Below are positions 23,518-34,902 of a stretch of DNA of 64,000 nt, piece by piece; position 1 is the first letter of the stretch; every line of letters begins with the position of its first letter. The position numbers and the translations under genes are program-made. The DNA lies in the NCBI RefSeq assembly GCF_000024365.1, contig NC_013235.1, positions 3,038,001 through 3,102,000 of the forward strand. Direction: 5' to 3'. Below the pieces are notes generated by a model. The model did not search any database and had not been told where the DNA came from. It was given only the letters and a program-made list of their open reading frames with translations. Origin of the DNA: Nakamurella multipartita DSM 44233 (GTDB taxonomy: Bacteria > Actinomycetota > Actinomycetes > Mycobacteriales > Nakamurellaceae).

Positions 23518-25821
23518 TCAGGACACGGCGCGGACCAGCAGCGCCACCGGATAGCGGTCGAGCAGCTCCACCACGGGGACGTGCTGGCTCTCGACCGGCC
23601 GGCCGGTCAGCTCGTCGTGCCAGTCGCCCGGGGGCAGGTGCAGCACGGTGTCCCGCCACCCACCGGCGGCGGCCAGGCCGACCGGCAGCCGGGTGGCCAC
23701 GGCCAGGGCGCCGCCCCGGTCGAAGGCGAACAGGTGCTCGGCGGCCGCGCCGTCCACGTCGACCGGCGCGTAACCGTCGAACAGGTCGGCCCGGTCCCGG
23801 CGCAGCCGCAGCGCGCGGCTGGTGACCAGCAGCTTGGCCGCGCCGCTCTCGTCCACCGGCGGCAGCCAGCCCTCGTCCAGCCGGGCCAGCAGCTCGATCC
23901 GCCGGGCGTAGTCCACCGGCCGCCGGTTGTCCGGGTCGACCAGCGACCGGTCCCACAACTCGGTGCCCTGGTAGACGTCCGGGACCCCGGGTGCGAGCAG
24001 CTGGATCAGCTTGGCCGACAACGAGTTCGACCAGCCCGGCCCGGTCAGCCGGGCGGCCATTGCCGAGACATCGGCGCTCAGCTCGGCGTCGTCGTAGACG
24101 GCGTCGACAAGCGCGTGCAGCCGCTGCTCGAACGCGGCATCCGGGTCGATCCAGGCGGTGGACACCCCGGCCTCGCGCGCCGCCTTCTCGGCGAACGCGT
24201 GCAGGCGGTCCCGCTCGATCGGCCAGGCGCCGACGATCGCCTGCCAGAGCAAGTTGGCCAGGGCGCCGTCGCCGAGCGGGGCGAACCGCTTCCAGCGGCG
24301 GACCGCGGCGCCCCACTCCTGCGGCAGTTCGGAGATGACCGAGATGCGGGCCCGCACGTCCTCGGCCCGCTTGGTGTCGTGGGTGGACAGCGCGGTCATC
24401 GTGGCGGGGGAGCGGACCAGCCGCCGGGCGTGCAGGTCGTGCAGATCCGCCGGGGTCAACGCGAAATCGCCCGGCTCGCCGCCCACCTCGGTCAGGCTGG
24501 TCAGCCGGCTCCAGCGGTAGAAGGCGCAGTCCTCGACCCCCTTGGCCATCACCATGCCGGAGGTCTGCTGGAACCGGGTGGAGAACTCGGTCCCGACGTC
24601 CCGGAGCCGGCGGTCCAGCTCGGCCAGCGTGTCGGCCAGTTCCGGACGGGCGGTGACGGCCCGCTGCACCGCCTCGGTGAGCTGGTCGCCGCCGATCGGC
24701 AGGTAGGTGCGGTAGACGCCCAGCGAGGCGAGCAACTCGGCGACCCCGTCGTCGGCGCCCGGCACGTCGGGCACCAGCCGGGCCAGCCGCAGCACCTCCG
24801 ATCGCAACGGCCCGTCGGCGACCGCCCGCTTGGTCGACCGGGTCATCGCGTGCCAGTCCACGGTCAGGCCGCCCCGCAGCTGGGTGTCCAGCACGTCCAG
24901 GGCCGGTTCGCCGGCCGGATCGACCAGCAGCCGGTCGACGGCGGCGAGCGCGTCGTACCCGGTGGTGCCGGCGCACGCCCAGGACGCCGGCAGCGTCTCG
25001 TCGCCCTCGAGGATCTTTTCCACCAGCACGTACCGGCCGCCGGTCAGCTCGGCCAGATCGTCCAGGTACTTGCCCGGGTCGGCCAGCCCGTCCGGATGGT
25101 CGATGCGCAGCCCGTCGACCCAACCGCGCTCCAGCCACCGGCCGATCTCGGCGTGCGAGGCCGCGAACACCTCGGGCAGCTCCACCCGGATCGCCGCCAG
25201 GTCGTTGACCACGAAGAAGCGGCGGTAGTTCAGCTCGGTGTCGGCCCGCCGGTAGTTCATCAGCTCGTAGTGCTGCCGCGCCAGCACCTCGCGCGGGGTG
25301 CCCGAGCCGGTGCCCGGGGCGATCGGCAACCGGTGGTCGTAGTAGCGCAGCGTGCCGTCCTGCACGGTCACCGCGTCGAGTTCGTCGTCCCCGTCGCCCA
25401 GGATGGGCAGCCGGACCTTGCCCCCGGAGACCGCCCACTCGATGTCGAAGTACTGGGCGTAGGGGGAGTCCAGGCCATGGGTGAGCACGTCCCACCACCA
25501 GACCGAGGCCTCCGGGGTGGCCACCCCGACGTGGTTGGGCACGATGTCGACCAAGACCCCGTGCCCGGCCCCGTGCGCCGCCTCGGCGACCCGCCGCAGG
25601 CCGGTGTCGCCCCCGCGATCCGGGTCGACCTCGCCGTGGTCGACGACGTCGTACCCGTGCCCCGATCCCGGCTCGGCGGCCAGGATCGGGGACAGGTACA
25701 CCCAGTCCGCGCCCAGCGCGGACAGGTAGGGCACCAGGTCGGCGGCGTCGGCCAGCGTCCAGTCCGCGGTGACCTGGAGCCGGTAGGTGGACACCGGAAC
25801 GGCCGGATCACGATCGGTCAC
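23518..25821 (-). CDS. treY: Maltooligosyl trehalose synthase TreY
   Basis: 767-residue GH13 enzyme that converts the reducing-end alpha-1,4 bond of a maltooligosaccharide to an alpha,alpha-1,1 bond. Visible blocks are VSTYRLQV at the start, LSPILAAEPGSGHGYDVVD, VDIVPNHVGVA, the nucleophile region GLRIDHPDGLADPGKYL, VEKILEGDETLP, and the late THDTKRAEDVRARI. It starts with GTG 25821 behind a GAGG-rich ribosome site. It lies between glgX/treX (58-bp gap) and treZ in the trehalose-from-glycogen operon. Confidence 0.95.
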   Translation of the reverse strand: MTDRDPAVPVSTYRLQVTADWTLADAADLVPYLSALGADWVYLSPILAAEPGSGHGYDVVDHGEVDPDRGGDTGLRRVAEAAHGAGHGVLVDIVPNHVGVATPEASVWWWDVLTHGLDSPYAQYFDIEWAVSGGKVRLPILGDGDDELDAVTVQDGTLRYYDHRLPIAPGTGSGTPREVLARQHYELMNYRRADTELNYRRFFVVNDLAAIRVELPEVFAASHAEIGRWLERGWVDGLRIDHPDGLADPGKYLDDLAELTGGRYVLVEKILEGDETLPASWACAGTTGYDALAAVDRLLVDPAGEPALDVLDTQLRGGLTVDWHAMTRSTKRAVADGPLRSEVLRLARLVPDVPGADDGVAELLASLGVYRTYLPIGGDQLTEAVQRAVTARPELADTLAELDRRLRDVGTEFSTRFQQTSGMVMAKGVEDCAFYRWSRLTSLTEVGGEPGDFALTPADLHDLHARRLVRSPATMTALSTHDTKRAEDVRARISVISELPQEWGAAVRRWKRFAPLGDGALANLLWQAIVGAWPIERDRLHAFAEKAAREAGVSTAWIDPDAAFEQRLHALVDAVYDDAELSADVSAMAARLTGPGWSNSLSAKLIQLLAPGVPDVYQGTELWDRSLVDPDNRRPVDYARRIELLARLDEGWLPPVDESGAAKLLVTSRALRLRRDRADLFDGYAPVDVDGAAAEHLFAFDRGGALAVATRLPVGLAAAGGWRDTVLHLPPGDWHDELTGRPVESQHVPVVELLDRYPVALLVRAVS

Positions 25822-25879
25822 GCCGCCGCCTCACCCTCGTGTGTCGCTGCGCAGACCTGGCTCATGACGACTCCCTCGC

Positions 25880-28219
25880 TTACGACTTCTTCTTGCGCGG
25901 GCTGCGGGAAGGGCGCGGCGCCGGCGGCTCGACCGCCGGCGCCGGTGCCGTCTCGGGCTCCGGCGTCTCCGAGACCTGCTCGGTGGTGCGGGATTCGGCC
26001 GGACCGGTGGCGGACTCGCTACCGGTCAGGGCCTCCGACCGCATCGCCACCGGAACCGGCGCGATGGTCGGCACGGCCGCCGCCGCCTGCCCGAGGGTGG
26101 CCGGCTCCTCGGCCCCGGCCAGGGCCTGCAGCACGACCAGGCCCTTGCTGGCCACCGGCACCGACCCGCCGCCCGGAATCGCGTCCAGATGCTCGGGCAC
26201 GCCGGAGGTGTCGACCACCAGCCGCCAGGCCGGCGCGAACTCCTCCGGCGGCAGCACCCAGTCCATGCCCTCGTCGTGGGCGTTGAACAGCAGCAGGAAC
26301 GAGTCGTCGACGACCCGCTGCCCGCGGGTGTCGGTGCCGCGGATGCCGTTGCCGTTGAGGAACATCCCGACCGACCGGCCGAAGCCGGCGTCCCAGTCCT
26401 CGGGCTTCATCAGCGCGCCGCCGGGCGTGATCCACACGATGTCCGGCAGCGGCTCGCCGGCCGCATGCCCGACCGGGCGACCGTCGAAGAAGCGGCGCCG
26501 CCGGAACGTCGGGTGCTGGCGGCGCAGCCGGGCCACCGACGCGGTGAACTCGATCAGCGCCTCGTCCGACTCCAGCCAGTGGATCCAGGTCAGTTCCGAA
26601 TCCTGGCAGTAGGTGTTGTTGTTGCCCAGCTGGGTGCGGCCGAGTTCGTCGCCGTGCGCGATCATCGGCACCCCCTGCGAGAGCAGCAGGGTGGCGATGA
26701 AGTTGCGCTGCTGGCGGGCCCGCAGGGCGAGCACGTGCTCGTCGTCGGTGGGGCCCTCGACGCCGCAGTTCCAGGACCGGTTGTGCGACTCGCCGTCGTT
26801 GTTGTCCTCGCCATTGGCCTCGTTGTGCTTCTCGTTGTAGGACACCAGGTCCCGCAGCGTGAAGCCGTCGTGGGCAACGACGAAGTTGATGGAGGCGACC
26901 GGGCGCCGTCCCGAGTACTCGTACAGGTCGGCCGATCCGGTGAGCCGGGAGGCGAATTCGCCCAGGGTGGCCGGCTCCCCGCGCCAGAAGTCGCGAACCG
27001 TGTCCCGGTACTTGCCGTTCCACTCGGTCCACTGCGGCGGGAAGTTGCCGACCTGGTAACCGCCGGGGCCGATGTCCCACGGCTCGGCGATCAGCTTGAC
27101 CTGCGAGACCACCGGGTCCTGCTGCACGAGTTCGAAGAACGTGGACAGCCGGTCGACGTCGTAGAACTCGCGGGCCAGGGTCGCGGCCAGGTCGAAACGG
27201 AAACCGTCGACGTGCATCTCGGTCACCCAGTAGCGCAGCGAGTCCATGATCAGCTGCAGCGAGTGCGGGTGCCGCACGTTGAGCGAGTTCCCGGTGCCGG
27301 TGTAGTCCATGTAGTACTGCTTGTCGTCCTCGACCAGCCGGTAGTAGGCCCCGTTGTCGATGCCCTTGAACGACAGGGTCGGACCCAGGTGGTTGCCCTC
27401 GGCGGTGTGGTTGTAGACGACGTCGAGGATGACCTCGATGCCCGCGGAGTGCAGCGACTTGACCATCGCCTTGAACTCCTGCACCTGCTGGCCGCGTTCG
27501 CCGAACGCGCTGTAGGTGTTCTGCGGGGCGAAGAAGCCGATCGTGTTGTAACCCCAGTAGTTCGACAGTCCCTTGTCCATCAGGGTGCTGTCGTTGACGA
27601 ACTGGTGCACCGGCATGAGCTCGATGGCGGTCACGCCGAGCCGGGTCAGGTGGTCGATGACGGCCGGATGGGCCACGCCCGCGTAGGTGCCGCGCTGGCT
27701 GGCCGGCACCTCGGGGTGCATGGCGGTCAGGCCCTTGACGTGCGCCTCGTAGATGATGCTGTCGGCGTAGGGGATCTTCAGCAGCCGGTCGCCGGTCCAG
27801 TCGAAGAACGGGTTGATGACGACGCCGTGCATCATGTGCGGCCCGGAATCGGCGTCGTTGCGGCTGTCCGGCTCGCCCATGTTGTAGCTGAACAGGGCCG
27901 GATCCCAGTCGATCGCGCCGGACACGGCCTTGGCGTAGGGGTCCAGCAGCAGCTTGTTGGGGTTGCACCGGCTGCCGTGATGCGGCTCGTACGGGCCGTG
28001 CACCCGGTAGCCGTAGCGCTGCCCGGGCTGGACCGTCGGCAGGTAGCAATGCCAGACGTATCCGTCCACCTCGGGCATCTTGATCCGGGTCTCGCCGCCG
28101 CGCTCGCCGATCAGGCACAGCTCGACCTCGGTTGCGGCCTCACTGAAGATCGCGAAGTTCGTCCCGGTTCCGTCGAAGGTCGCACCCAGTGGATAGGGTC
28201 GTCCCGGCCAAATCTCCAT
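25880..28219 (-). CDS. glgX: Glycogen debranching enzyme GlgX/TreX
   Basis: 779-residue isoamylase-type GH13 enzyme that supplies linear maltooligosaccharides for TreY/TreZ. A CBM48 domain ([19 protein letters not shown]) leads into the barrel: [28 protein letters not shown] (nucleophile), [17 protein letters not shown] (acid) and [20 protein letters not shown]. The final ~50 residues are a Pro/Ala/Glu tail ending in a basic SPRKKKS, beyond the usual enzyme length. ATG 28219 has AGGAG 6 nt upstream. First gene of the trehalose operon and divergent from uvrC. Confidence 0.95.
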   Translation of the reverse strand: MEIWPGRPYPLGATFDGTGTNFAIFSEAATEVELCLIGERGGETRIKMPEVDGYVWHCYLPTVQPGQRYGYRVHGPYEPHHGSRCNPNKLLLDPYAKAVSGAIDWDPALFSYNMGEPDSRNDADSGPHMMHGVVINPFFDWTGDRLLKIPYADSIIYEAHVKGLTAMHPEVPASQRGTYAGVAHPAVIDHLTRLGVTAIELMPVHQFVNDSTLMDKGLSNYWGYNTIGFFAPQNTYSAFGERGQQVQEFKAMVKSLHSAGIEVILDVVYNHTAEGNHLGPTLSFKGIDNGAYYRLVEDDKQYYMDYTGTGNSLNVRHPHSLQLIMDSLRYWVTEMHVDGFRFDLAATLAREFYDVDRLSTFFELVQQDPVVSQVKLIAEPWDIGPGGYQVGNFPPQWTEWNGKYRDTVRDFWRGEPATLGEFASRLTGSADLYEYSGRRPVASINFVVAHDGFTLRDLVSYNEKHNEANGEDNNDGESHNRSWNCGVEGPTDDEHVLALRARQQRNFIATLLLSQGVPMIAHGDELGRTQLGNNNTYCQDSELTWIHWLESDEALIEFTASVARLRRQHPTFRRRRFFDGRPVGHAAGEPLPDIVWITPGGALMKPEDWDAGFGRSVGMFLNGNGIRGTDTRGQRVVDDSFLLLFNAHDEGMDWVLPPEEFAPAWRLVVDTSGVPEHLDAIPGGGSVPVASKGLVVLQALAGAEEPATLGQAAAAVPTIAPVPVAMRSEALTGSESATGPAESRTTEQVSETPEPETAPAPAVEPPAPRPSRSPRKKKS

Positions 28220-28475
28220 CGGTGCTCCTACCTGCAACTTTGTTCAGATGTCCGTCACCGTTGACCGGCTGGGCGGGCGCCGCGGACGGCGTCCCACGAC
28301 CGGTAACCCTAGCCGGGACGGCCGCCGGAAGCCGTGTCGGACGACTGTCAGGATCGTCTCCGATTGGCCGCCCCGCCCCCGGGGTACCCGCCGACTTCGG
28401 CCTCGCGCGGGCCCGCGGCAGCCGCCCGGACGCCGGCCCCGACGCCGACCCCGACGGACTGTCGGCGGGTTCGAT

Positions 28476-28481
28476 TACCCT
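28476..28481 (+). promoter_or_regulatory. uvrC -10 box, leaderless type
   Basis: TACCCT, 7 nt, then the GTG at 28489. The start codon has no ribosome site. The rest of the 269-bp glgX-uvrC spacer shows no gene. Confidence 0.5.
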
Positions 28482-28488
28482 CGCCGAT

Positions 28489-30528
28489 GTGCCGGATCCA
28501 GCCGTCTATCGCCCCGCCCCCGGCACGATTCCGGAGTCGCCCGGCGTGTACAAGTTCCGCGACCCCAAGGGCCGCGTGATCTACGTCGGCAAGGCCAAGA
28601 GCCTGCGCCAGCGGTTGAACTCGTACTTCGCCGACATCGCCGCGCTGCACCCGCGGACCCGGCAGATGGTGACCAGCGCCGGCAGCGTGGAGTGGACCGT
28701 GGTGTCCACCGAGGTCGAGGCGCTGCAGCTGGAATACAACTGGATCAAGGAGTTCGACCCGCGGTTCAACGTCCGCTACCGCGACGACAAGTCCTACCCG
28801 TTCCTGGCCGTGACGGTCGGCGAGGAGTACCCGCGGCTGCAGGTGATGCGCGGTGCCCACCGCAAGGGGGTGCGCTACTTCGGGCCGTACGCCCACGCCT
28901 GGGCCATCCGGGAGACCCTGGACCTGCTGCTGCGGGTGTTCCCGGCCCGGACCTGCTCGGCCGGGGTGTTCCGCCGGTCGGCGCAGATCGGCCGGCCCTG
29001 CCTGCTCGGCTACATCGGCAAGTGCTCGGCGCCGTGCGTCGGCCGGGTCAGCGCGCAGGAGCACCGGGAGATCGTCGAGGGCTTCTGCGACTTCATGGCC
29101 GGCAAGGCCGACCCGCTGATCCGCCGGCTGGAGAAGCAGATGACGGCCGCGGCCGCCGATCTGGACTTCGAGCGGGCGGCCCGGCTGCGCGACGATCTGT
29201 CCGCGGTGCGTCGGGCGGTGGAGAAGCAGGCAGTGGTCTTCGGCGACGGCACCGACGCCGACGTGATCGGCATCGCGGCCGACGAACTGCTGGCCAGCGT
29301 GCAGCTGTTCCACGTCCGCGACGGCCGGGTCCGCGGCGAACGCGGCTGGATCGTCGACGTCGACGCCGACGTGGACGCCGACGGCAACGACCGGGACGGT
29401 CTGCCCTTGCTGGTGGAGAACTTCCTGCTGCAGTTCTACGGCGACCTGGCCGCGGACGGCGATGCCGGCGGGCCGACCTCGTCGGTGCCGCGGGAGATCC
29501 TGGTGCCGGTGCTGCCCAGCCAGGACGCCGGCACCCACGACGAGATGGTCGACTGGCTTTCCGCATTGCGGGGCTCGCGGGTGTCGCTACGGGTGGCCCA
29601 ACGCGGGGACAAGCGGGCGCTGGCCGAGACCGTGGCCCGCAATGCCCAGGAGGCGCTGACCCGGCACCGGCTCAAGCGGGCCGGCGACCTGACCGCCCGC
29701 TCGGCCGCTCTGTCCGAGCTCGGCGAGACCCTGGGCATGGACGTGGCCCCGCTGCGCATCGAGTGCATCGACATCTCGCACGTGCAGGGCACCGACGTGG
29801 TCGCCTCCCTGGTCGTGTTCGAGGACGGGCTGGCCAAGCGCAGCGACTACCGCCGCTTCGCCATCCGGGACAAGCCCGGCGACGACGTCGCCTCGATCGC
29901 CGAGGTGGTCCGGCGCCGGTTCACCCACCAGGCCAGGGCCGAGGCGGGGGAGCGGGCCGAGGCCGACTCGACCCCGGCCCCGACCCCGACCCCGACACCG
30001 GCCGGCTCCGGGGTGCCGGCCGGGATCGACCCGACCACCGGCCGAGTCCGCCGGTTCGCCTACCCGCCGCAGCTGCTGGTGGTGGACGGCGGTGCGCCGC
30101 AGGTCAATGCGGCCGCCACCGTGCTGTCCGAGCTGGGCATCGTGGACATCACCGTCTGCGGCCTGGCCAAGCGGCTGGAGGAGGTCTGGTTGCCGTTCCA
30201 GGCCGACCCGGTCATCTTCCCGCGCACCAGCGAGGCCCTCTACCTGCTGCAACGGCTGCGCGACGAGGCCCACCGGTTCGCCATCACCTACCACCGGGCC
30301 AAGCGCTCCAAGTCGATGACGGTGTCCGCGCTGGACAATGTCCCCGGACTGGGTGAGGTGCGCCGCAAGGCGCTCGTGCGACATTTCGGGTCGGTCGCCG
30401 CGCTGCGCCGGGCCGACGTCGAGCAGATCCTGCAGGTGCCCGGGGTGGGCCGGCGCACCGCGGAGGCGGTCGTCGCCGCCCTCGCCGGTTCCGGTGGCGC
30501 CGGAACCGATACCGTGATCAGTTCGTGA
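28489..30528 (+). CDS. uvrC: Excinuclease ABC subunit UvrC
   Basis: 679 residues, dual-incision nuclease of nucleotide excision repair. The GIY-YIG domain is [20 protein letters not shown] (residues ~15-95). A Cys-rich patch [17 protein letters not shown] and the UVR helical hairpin (~205-240) follow. The RNase H-like 5' nuclease is marked by [13 protein letters not shown] and [14 protein letters not shown]. Tandem helix-hairpin-helix motifs end the protein ([33 protein letters not shown]). A low-complexity PTPTPTP insert near residue 500 interrupts the nuclease domain. First of the uvrC-rapZ-yvcK-whiA block. Confidence 0.96.
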   Translation: MPDPAVYRPAPGTIPESPGVYKFRDPKGRVIYVGKAKSLRQRLNSYFADIAALHPRTRQMVTSAGSVEWTVVSTEVEALQLEYNWIKEFDPRFNVRYRDDKSYPFLAVTVGEEYPRLQVMRGAHRKGVRYFGPYAHAWAIRETLDLLLRVFPARTCSAGVFRRSAQIGRPCLLGYIGKCSAPCVGRVSAQEHREIVEGFCDFMAGKADPLIRRLEKQMTAAAADLDFERAARLRDDLSAVRRAVEKQAVVFGDGTDADVIGIAADELLASVQLFHVRDGRVRGERGWIVDVDADVDADGNDRDGLPLLVENFLLQFYGDLAADGDAGGPTSSVPREILVPVLPSQDAGTHDEMVDWLSALRGSRVSLRVAQRGDKRALAETVARNAQEALTRHRLKRAGDLTARSAALSELGETLGMDVAPLRIECIDISHVQGTDVVASLVVFEDGLAKRSDYRRFAIRDKPGDDVASIAEVVRRRFTHQARAEAGERAEADSTPAPTPTPTPAGSGVPAGIDPTTGRVRRFAYPPQLLVVDGGAPQVNAAATVLSELGIVDITVCGLAKRLEEVWLPFQADPVIFPRTSEALYLLQRLRDEAHRFAITYHRAKRSKSMTVSALDNVPGLGEVRRKALVRHFGSVAALRRADVEQILQVPGVGRRTAEAVVAALAGSGGAGTDTVISS

Positions 30529-30559
30529 CGCAGGGACGGGCAGAAGGGGGGTCCCGGAC

Positions 30560-31468
30560 ATGAGCAGCACCGACGCGGCCACGACGGGCAGCGGCAAGGA
30601 CGAGCCGGTCATCCAGGTCGCGATCGTCTCGGGCCTGTCCGGGGCCGGCCGCTCGACCGCGGCCAAGTGCCTGGAGGACATGGGCTGGTTCGTAGTCGAC
30701 AACCTGCCGCCCGAGCTGATCAGCACGATGGTCGATCTGGGTTCGCGGACCAGCGGCGACGTCACCCGGATCGCCATCGTGCTGGACGTGCGCTCGCGTG
30801 CGTTCACCGAGGACCTGGCCGCGGTGATCAAGGACCTGGACGCCAAGGGCTACCGGCCGCGGGTGTTGTTCCTGGAGGCCGGGGACGCCGCCCTGATCCG
30901 CCGGTACGAGGCCAACCGGCGCAAGCATCCACTGCAGGGCAGCGGCCGGCTGGCCGACGGGGTCGCCGCCGAGCGGGCCGTGCTGGAACCGCTGCGGCAG
31001 GAGGCCGACGTCGTCGTCGACACCTCCGAGCTGTCGGTGCACCAGCTGCGGGCCGAGGTGGAGCGAGCGTTCGGCCATTCCTCGCCGGAACGCAAGGCGT
31101 CGATGACGGTGGTCTCCTTCGGCTTCAAGTACGGCCTGCCGCTGGACGCCGACCTGGTCATCGACATGCGCTTTCTGCCCAACCCGCACTGGATCCCCGA
31201 GTTGCGCGATCACACCGGCCTGGAGCAGGAGGTTTCGGACTACGTGCTCTCCCAGGAGGGTGCGACCGAGTTCCTGGACCGCTACGTCGAGCTGATCGAC
31301 CTGATCAGCGGCGGCTACCGGCGGGAGGGCAAGCGCTACCTGACCCTGGCGGTGGGCTGCACCGGCGGCAAGCACCGCAGCGTCGCGGTGGCCGAGGAAC
31401 TCAAGCGCCGCCTGAACGCCGACACCCTCACCGTGCAGGTCGTGCACCGCGACCTGGGTCGGGAGTGA
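30560..31468 (+). CDS. rapZ: RNase adapter/nucleotide-binding protein RapZ
   Basis: 302 residues. The P-loop reads SGLSGAGRSTAAKCLEDMG, with Arg replacing the canonical Walker Lys, as in other actinobacterial RapZ proteins. The C-terminal domain has FGFKYGLPLDADLVIDMRFL and VGCTGGKHRSVAVAEEL. In E. coli RapZ guides RNase E to GlmZ; that sRNA is absent from actinobacteria, so the role here is less clear. An AGAAGGGG ribosome site precedes ATG 30560. It overlaps yvcK by one base (TGATG). Confidence 0.93.
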   Translation: MSSTDAATTGSGKDEPVIQVAIVSGLSGAGRSTAAKCLEDMGWFVVDNLPPELISTMVDLGSRTSGDVTRIAIVLDVRSRAFTEDLAAVIKDLDAKGYRPRVLFLEAGDAALIRRYEANRRKHPLQGSGRLADGVAAERAVLEPLRQEADVVVDTSELSVHQLRAEVERAFGHSSPERKASMTVVSFGFKYGLPLDADLVIDMRFLPNPHWIPELRDHTGLEQEVSDYVLSQEGATEFLDRYVELIDLISGGYRREGKRYLTLAVGCTGGKHRSVAVAEELKRRLNADTLTVQVVHRDLGRE

Positions 31469-32448
31469 TGGCCGGGCCCGGCCGTGCGGACCGGCCGAAG
31501 GTGGTCGCCCTGGGGGGCGGCCACGGCCTGCACGTGATGCTCTCGGCGCTGGTCCAGCTGCCGGTGGAGATCACCGCGGTGGTGACCGTCGCCGACGACG
31601 GCGGCTCGTCGGGCCGGCTGCGCCGCGAGGTCCCGGGCATCGTGCCGCCCGGGGATCTGCGGATGGCGCTGACCGCCCTGGCCGAACCGGACGCCACCGG
31701 CACCCTGTGGAGCTCGACCTTCCAGCACCGGTTCCGCGGCGACGGCGCGCTGGCCGGACATCCGGTCGGCAACCTGGTGCTGGTCGGCCTGAGCCAGGTC
31801 CTCGGCGATCCGGTGGCCGCGCTGGACGCGGCCGGCGCGATCATGGGCGTGCGCGGCCGGGTGCTGCCGATGTCGGCCCAGCCGCTGGACATCGTCGCCG
31901 ACGTGGCCGGCCTGGACGAGGATCCGATGGCGATCCGCCGGATCCGGGGTCAGGTCGCGGTGGCCAGCACCGTCGGTCAGGTCCGGTCGGTGGCGCTGGA
32001 CCCGGTCGATGCGGCGGCCTGCCCGGAGGCACTCAAGGCGATCCAGGAGGCCGACCTGCTCACCCTGGGGCCCGGCTCGTGGTTCACCAGCGTGCTGCCG
32101 CACCTGATGCTGCCCGACCTGGCCGCCGCCATCATCGGCAGCCGCGCGCACCGGTTGGTGGTGCTGAACCTGGCCGCGCAAATGGGGGAGACCGAAGGAT
32201 TCTCGCCGGAGCAGCACCTGGAAGTACTCTCTGACCACGCCCCCGAGCTCCGGATCGATTCGGTGCTGGCGGACCGCGCCCGGGTCGAGCTGCCGCAGCG
32301 TCTGGCCTCGGCCGCGCAGCGGTTGGGTGCGCAGCTGGATCTGCACGATATTGCGATTGCGGGCACCGCCCGGCACCATCCGGCCGCACTGGCCACGTCC
32401 CTGGCCACCGTGCTGGGCCGGGCGTCCCGGAGTGGGCGGCACCGGTGA
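31468..32448 (+). CDS. yvcK: YvcK/CofD-like protein (gluconeogenesis factor family)
   Basis: 326 residues, UPF0052/CofD-fold UDP-sugar-binding protein. Start VVALGGGHGLHVMLSAL, then VTVADDGGSSGRLRRE, GHPVGNLVLVGLSQ, and LLTLGPGSWFTSVLPHLM. In other bacteria YvcK/CuvA controls central carbon flux and cell-wall growth, with UDP-GlcNAc as ligand. Translation is coupled to rapZ through TGATG. The rapZ-yvcK-whiA triplet is conserved across Gram-positives. Confidence 0.93.
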   Translation: MAGPGRADRPKVVALGGGHGLHVMLSALVQLPVEITAVVTVADDGGSSGRLRREVPGIVPPGDLRMALTALAEPDATGTLWSSTFQHRFRGDGALAGHPVGNLVLVGLSQVLGDPVAALDAAGAIMGVRGRVLPMSAQPLDIVADVAGLDEDPMAIRRIRGQVAVASTVGQVRSVALDPVDAAACPEALKAIQEADLLTLGPGSWFTSVLPHLMLPDLAAAIIGSRAHRLVVLNLAAQMGETEGFSPEQHLEVLSDHAPELRIDSVLADRARVELPQRLASAAQRLGAQLDLHDIAIAGTARHHPAALATSLATVLGRASRSGRHR

Positions 32449-32502
32449 CCGGACCGGCGGCAGTGGGGGAACGAACGTGAATGACGACAGGGAGCGGCCC
32501 GT

Positions 32503-33483
32503 ATGGCGATGACGGCCTCGGTCAAGGATGAACTGAGCCGGGTGGTGGTCAGCAAGGTCTCCGCCCGTAAGTCGGAGGTGTCGGCGCTGCTGCGCTTCGC
32601 CGGGGGTCTGCATATCGTGGCCGGCCGGGTGATCGTCGAGGCCGAACTGGACACCGGCGCGGTCGCCCGGCGGCTGCGCAAGGAGATCGCCGAGCTGTAC
32701 GGGCATGCCGCCGAGGTGCAGGTGCTGGCCGCCTCCGGAATCCGCAAGAGCACCCGCTACGTGGTCCGGGTGGTCGGCGGCGGCGACTCGCTGGCCCGGC
32801 AGACCGGTCTGATCGACCAGCGGGGACGGCCGGTGCGCGGGCTGCCGCCGCAGATCGTGGCCGGCTCGGTGGGCGATGCGGAGGCGGCCTGGCGCGGCGC
32901 GTTCCTGGCCCACGGCTCGCTGACCGAACCGGGCCGCAGCGCGTCCCTGGAGATCACCTGCCCCGGCCCCGAGGCCGCCCTCGCCCTGGTCGGCGCGGCC
33001 CGGCGGATGGGCATCGGGGCCAAGGCGCGCGAGGTGCGGGGCGCCGACCGGGTACTGGTCCGGGACGGCGACGCGATCGCCGCGCTGCTGACCCGGCTGG
33101 GCGCGCACTCCTCGATGATGGCCTGGGAGGAGCGGCGGATGCGCCGGGAGGTCCGGGCCACCGCGAACCGGCTGGCCAACTTCGACGACGCCAACCTGCG
33201 CCGGTCGGCACGGGCCGCGGTGGCCGCCTCGGCCCGGGTCGAGCGGGCCCTGGAGATCCTCGGCGAGGACGCCCCCGATCATCTGAGCCAGGCCGGACGG
33301 CTGCGGATCGCGCACGGTCAGGCCTCGTTGGAGGAGCTCGGTCAGCTGGCCGACCCGCCGATGACCAAGGACGCCGTGGCCGGCCGGATCCGGCGTTTGC
33401 TGACCATGGCCGATCGTCGGGCCGCCGAACTGGGCATTCCCGACACCGAGTCCGCCGTCACCGCAGACATGCTCGACTCCTGA
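32503..33483 (+). CDS. whiA: WhiA, sporulation/cell-division regulator
   Basis: 326 residues. An N-terminal LAGLIDADG-like domain without nuclease residues ([42 protein letters not shown]) is joined to a C-terminal helix-turn-helix ([19 protein letters not shown]). WhiA directly activates division and developmental genes in Streptomyces; in non-sporulating actinobacteria it still serves growth and division. ATG 32503 follows AGGGAG by 8 nt; ATG 32509 is also possible. Last gene before the gap promoter. Confidence 0.94.
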   Translation: MAMTASVKDELSRVVVSKVSARKSEVSALLRFAGGLHIVAGRVIVEAELDTGAVARRLRKEIAELYGHAAEVQVLAASGIRKSTRYVVRVVGGGDSLARQTGLIDQRGRPVRGLPPQIVAGSVGDAEAAWRGAFLAHGSLTEPGRSASLEITCPGPEAALALVGAARRMGIGAKAREVRGADRVLVRDGDAIAALLTRLGAHSSMMAWEERRMRREVRATANRLANFDDANLRRSARAAVAASARVERALEILGEDAPDHLSQAGRLRIAHGQASLEELGQLADPPMTKDAVAGRIRRLLTMADRRAAELGIPDTESAVTADMLDS

Positions 33484-33642
33484 TCGCGGCGGCCCAGCTA
33501 AACCCATTCATCGCAGGTCACGGGCCTGCGTCCAGCCGCCCGGGCGGCCTCGACCGGGCCGCGCGACCCGGTCACGGGGGGCCGAAAGACCCCAATTCGG
33601 CGCCAACGCGGGAGCCGACATGCCGGGCCGTTGCCATCCCGA

Positions 33643-33648
33643 TACAGT
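33643..33648 (+). promoter_or_regulatory. Candidate -10 box of gap operon
   Basis: TACAGT in the 269-bp whiA-gap spacer, giving a leader of ~100 nt. No good -35 is seen. Confidence 0.35.
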
Positions 33649-33667
33649 GAGTCCGAGACACCCGCAA

Positions 33668-33684
33668 AGACGTGGGCGACGTCT
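33668..33684 (+). promoter_or_regulatory. Hairpin in gap leader
   Basis: AGACGT / ACGTCT arms around a 5-nt loop. GAGAC at 33655-33659 can pair instead with GTCTC at 33681-33685, so two mutually exclusive folds are possible. Confidence 0.35.
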
Positions 33685-33689
33685 CTTGA

Positions 33690-34760
<1,071 letters not shown>

Positions 34761-34768
34761 GACCTTTC

Positions 34769-34813
34769 CGCGGGTGCTGTCCGTCCGGCTCGACCGGCCG
34801 GGCGGCACCCGCG
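34769..34813 (+). terminator. Hairpin between gap and pgk
   Basis: Perfect 9-bp GC stem (34769-34777 with 34805-34813) enclosing 27 nt that can form an inner stem. It starts 8 bp after the gap stop. With no T-run it could be a partial terminator or an mRNA 3' stabiliser that raises gap over pgk. Confidence 0.5.
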
Positions 34814-34902
34814 TGCTGTCTGCGGGCCGCCCGCCGGCCCGACCCCGGACTCAACAGCTGTGGACTCACCAGCGACATCCCGAACAGTCTTAGGAGTTTC
34901 GC

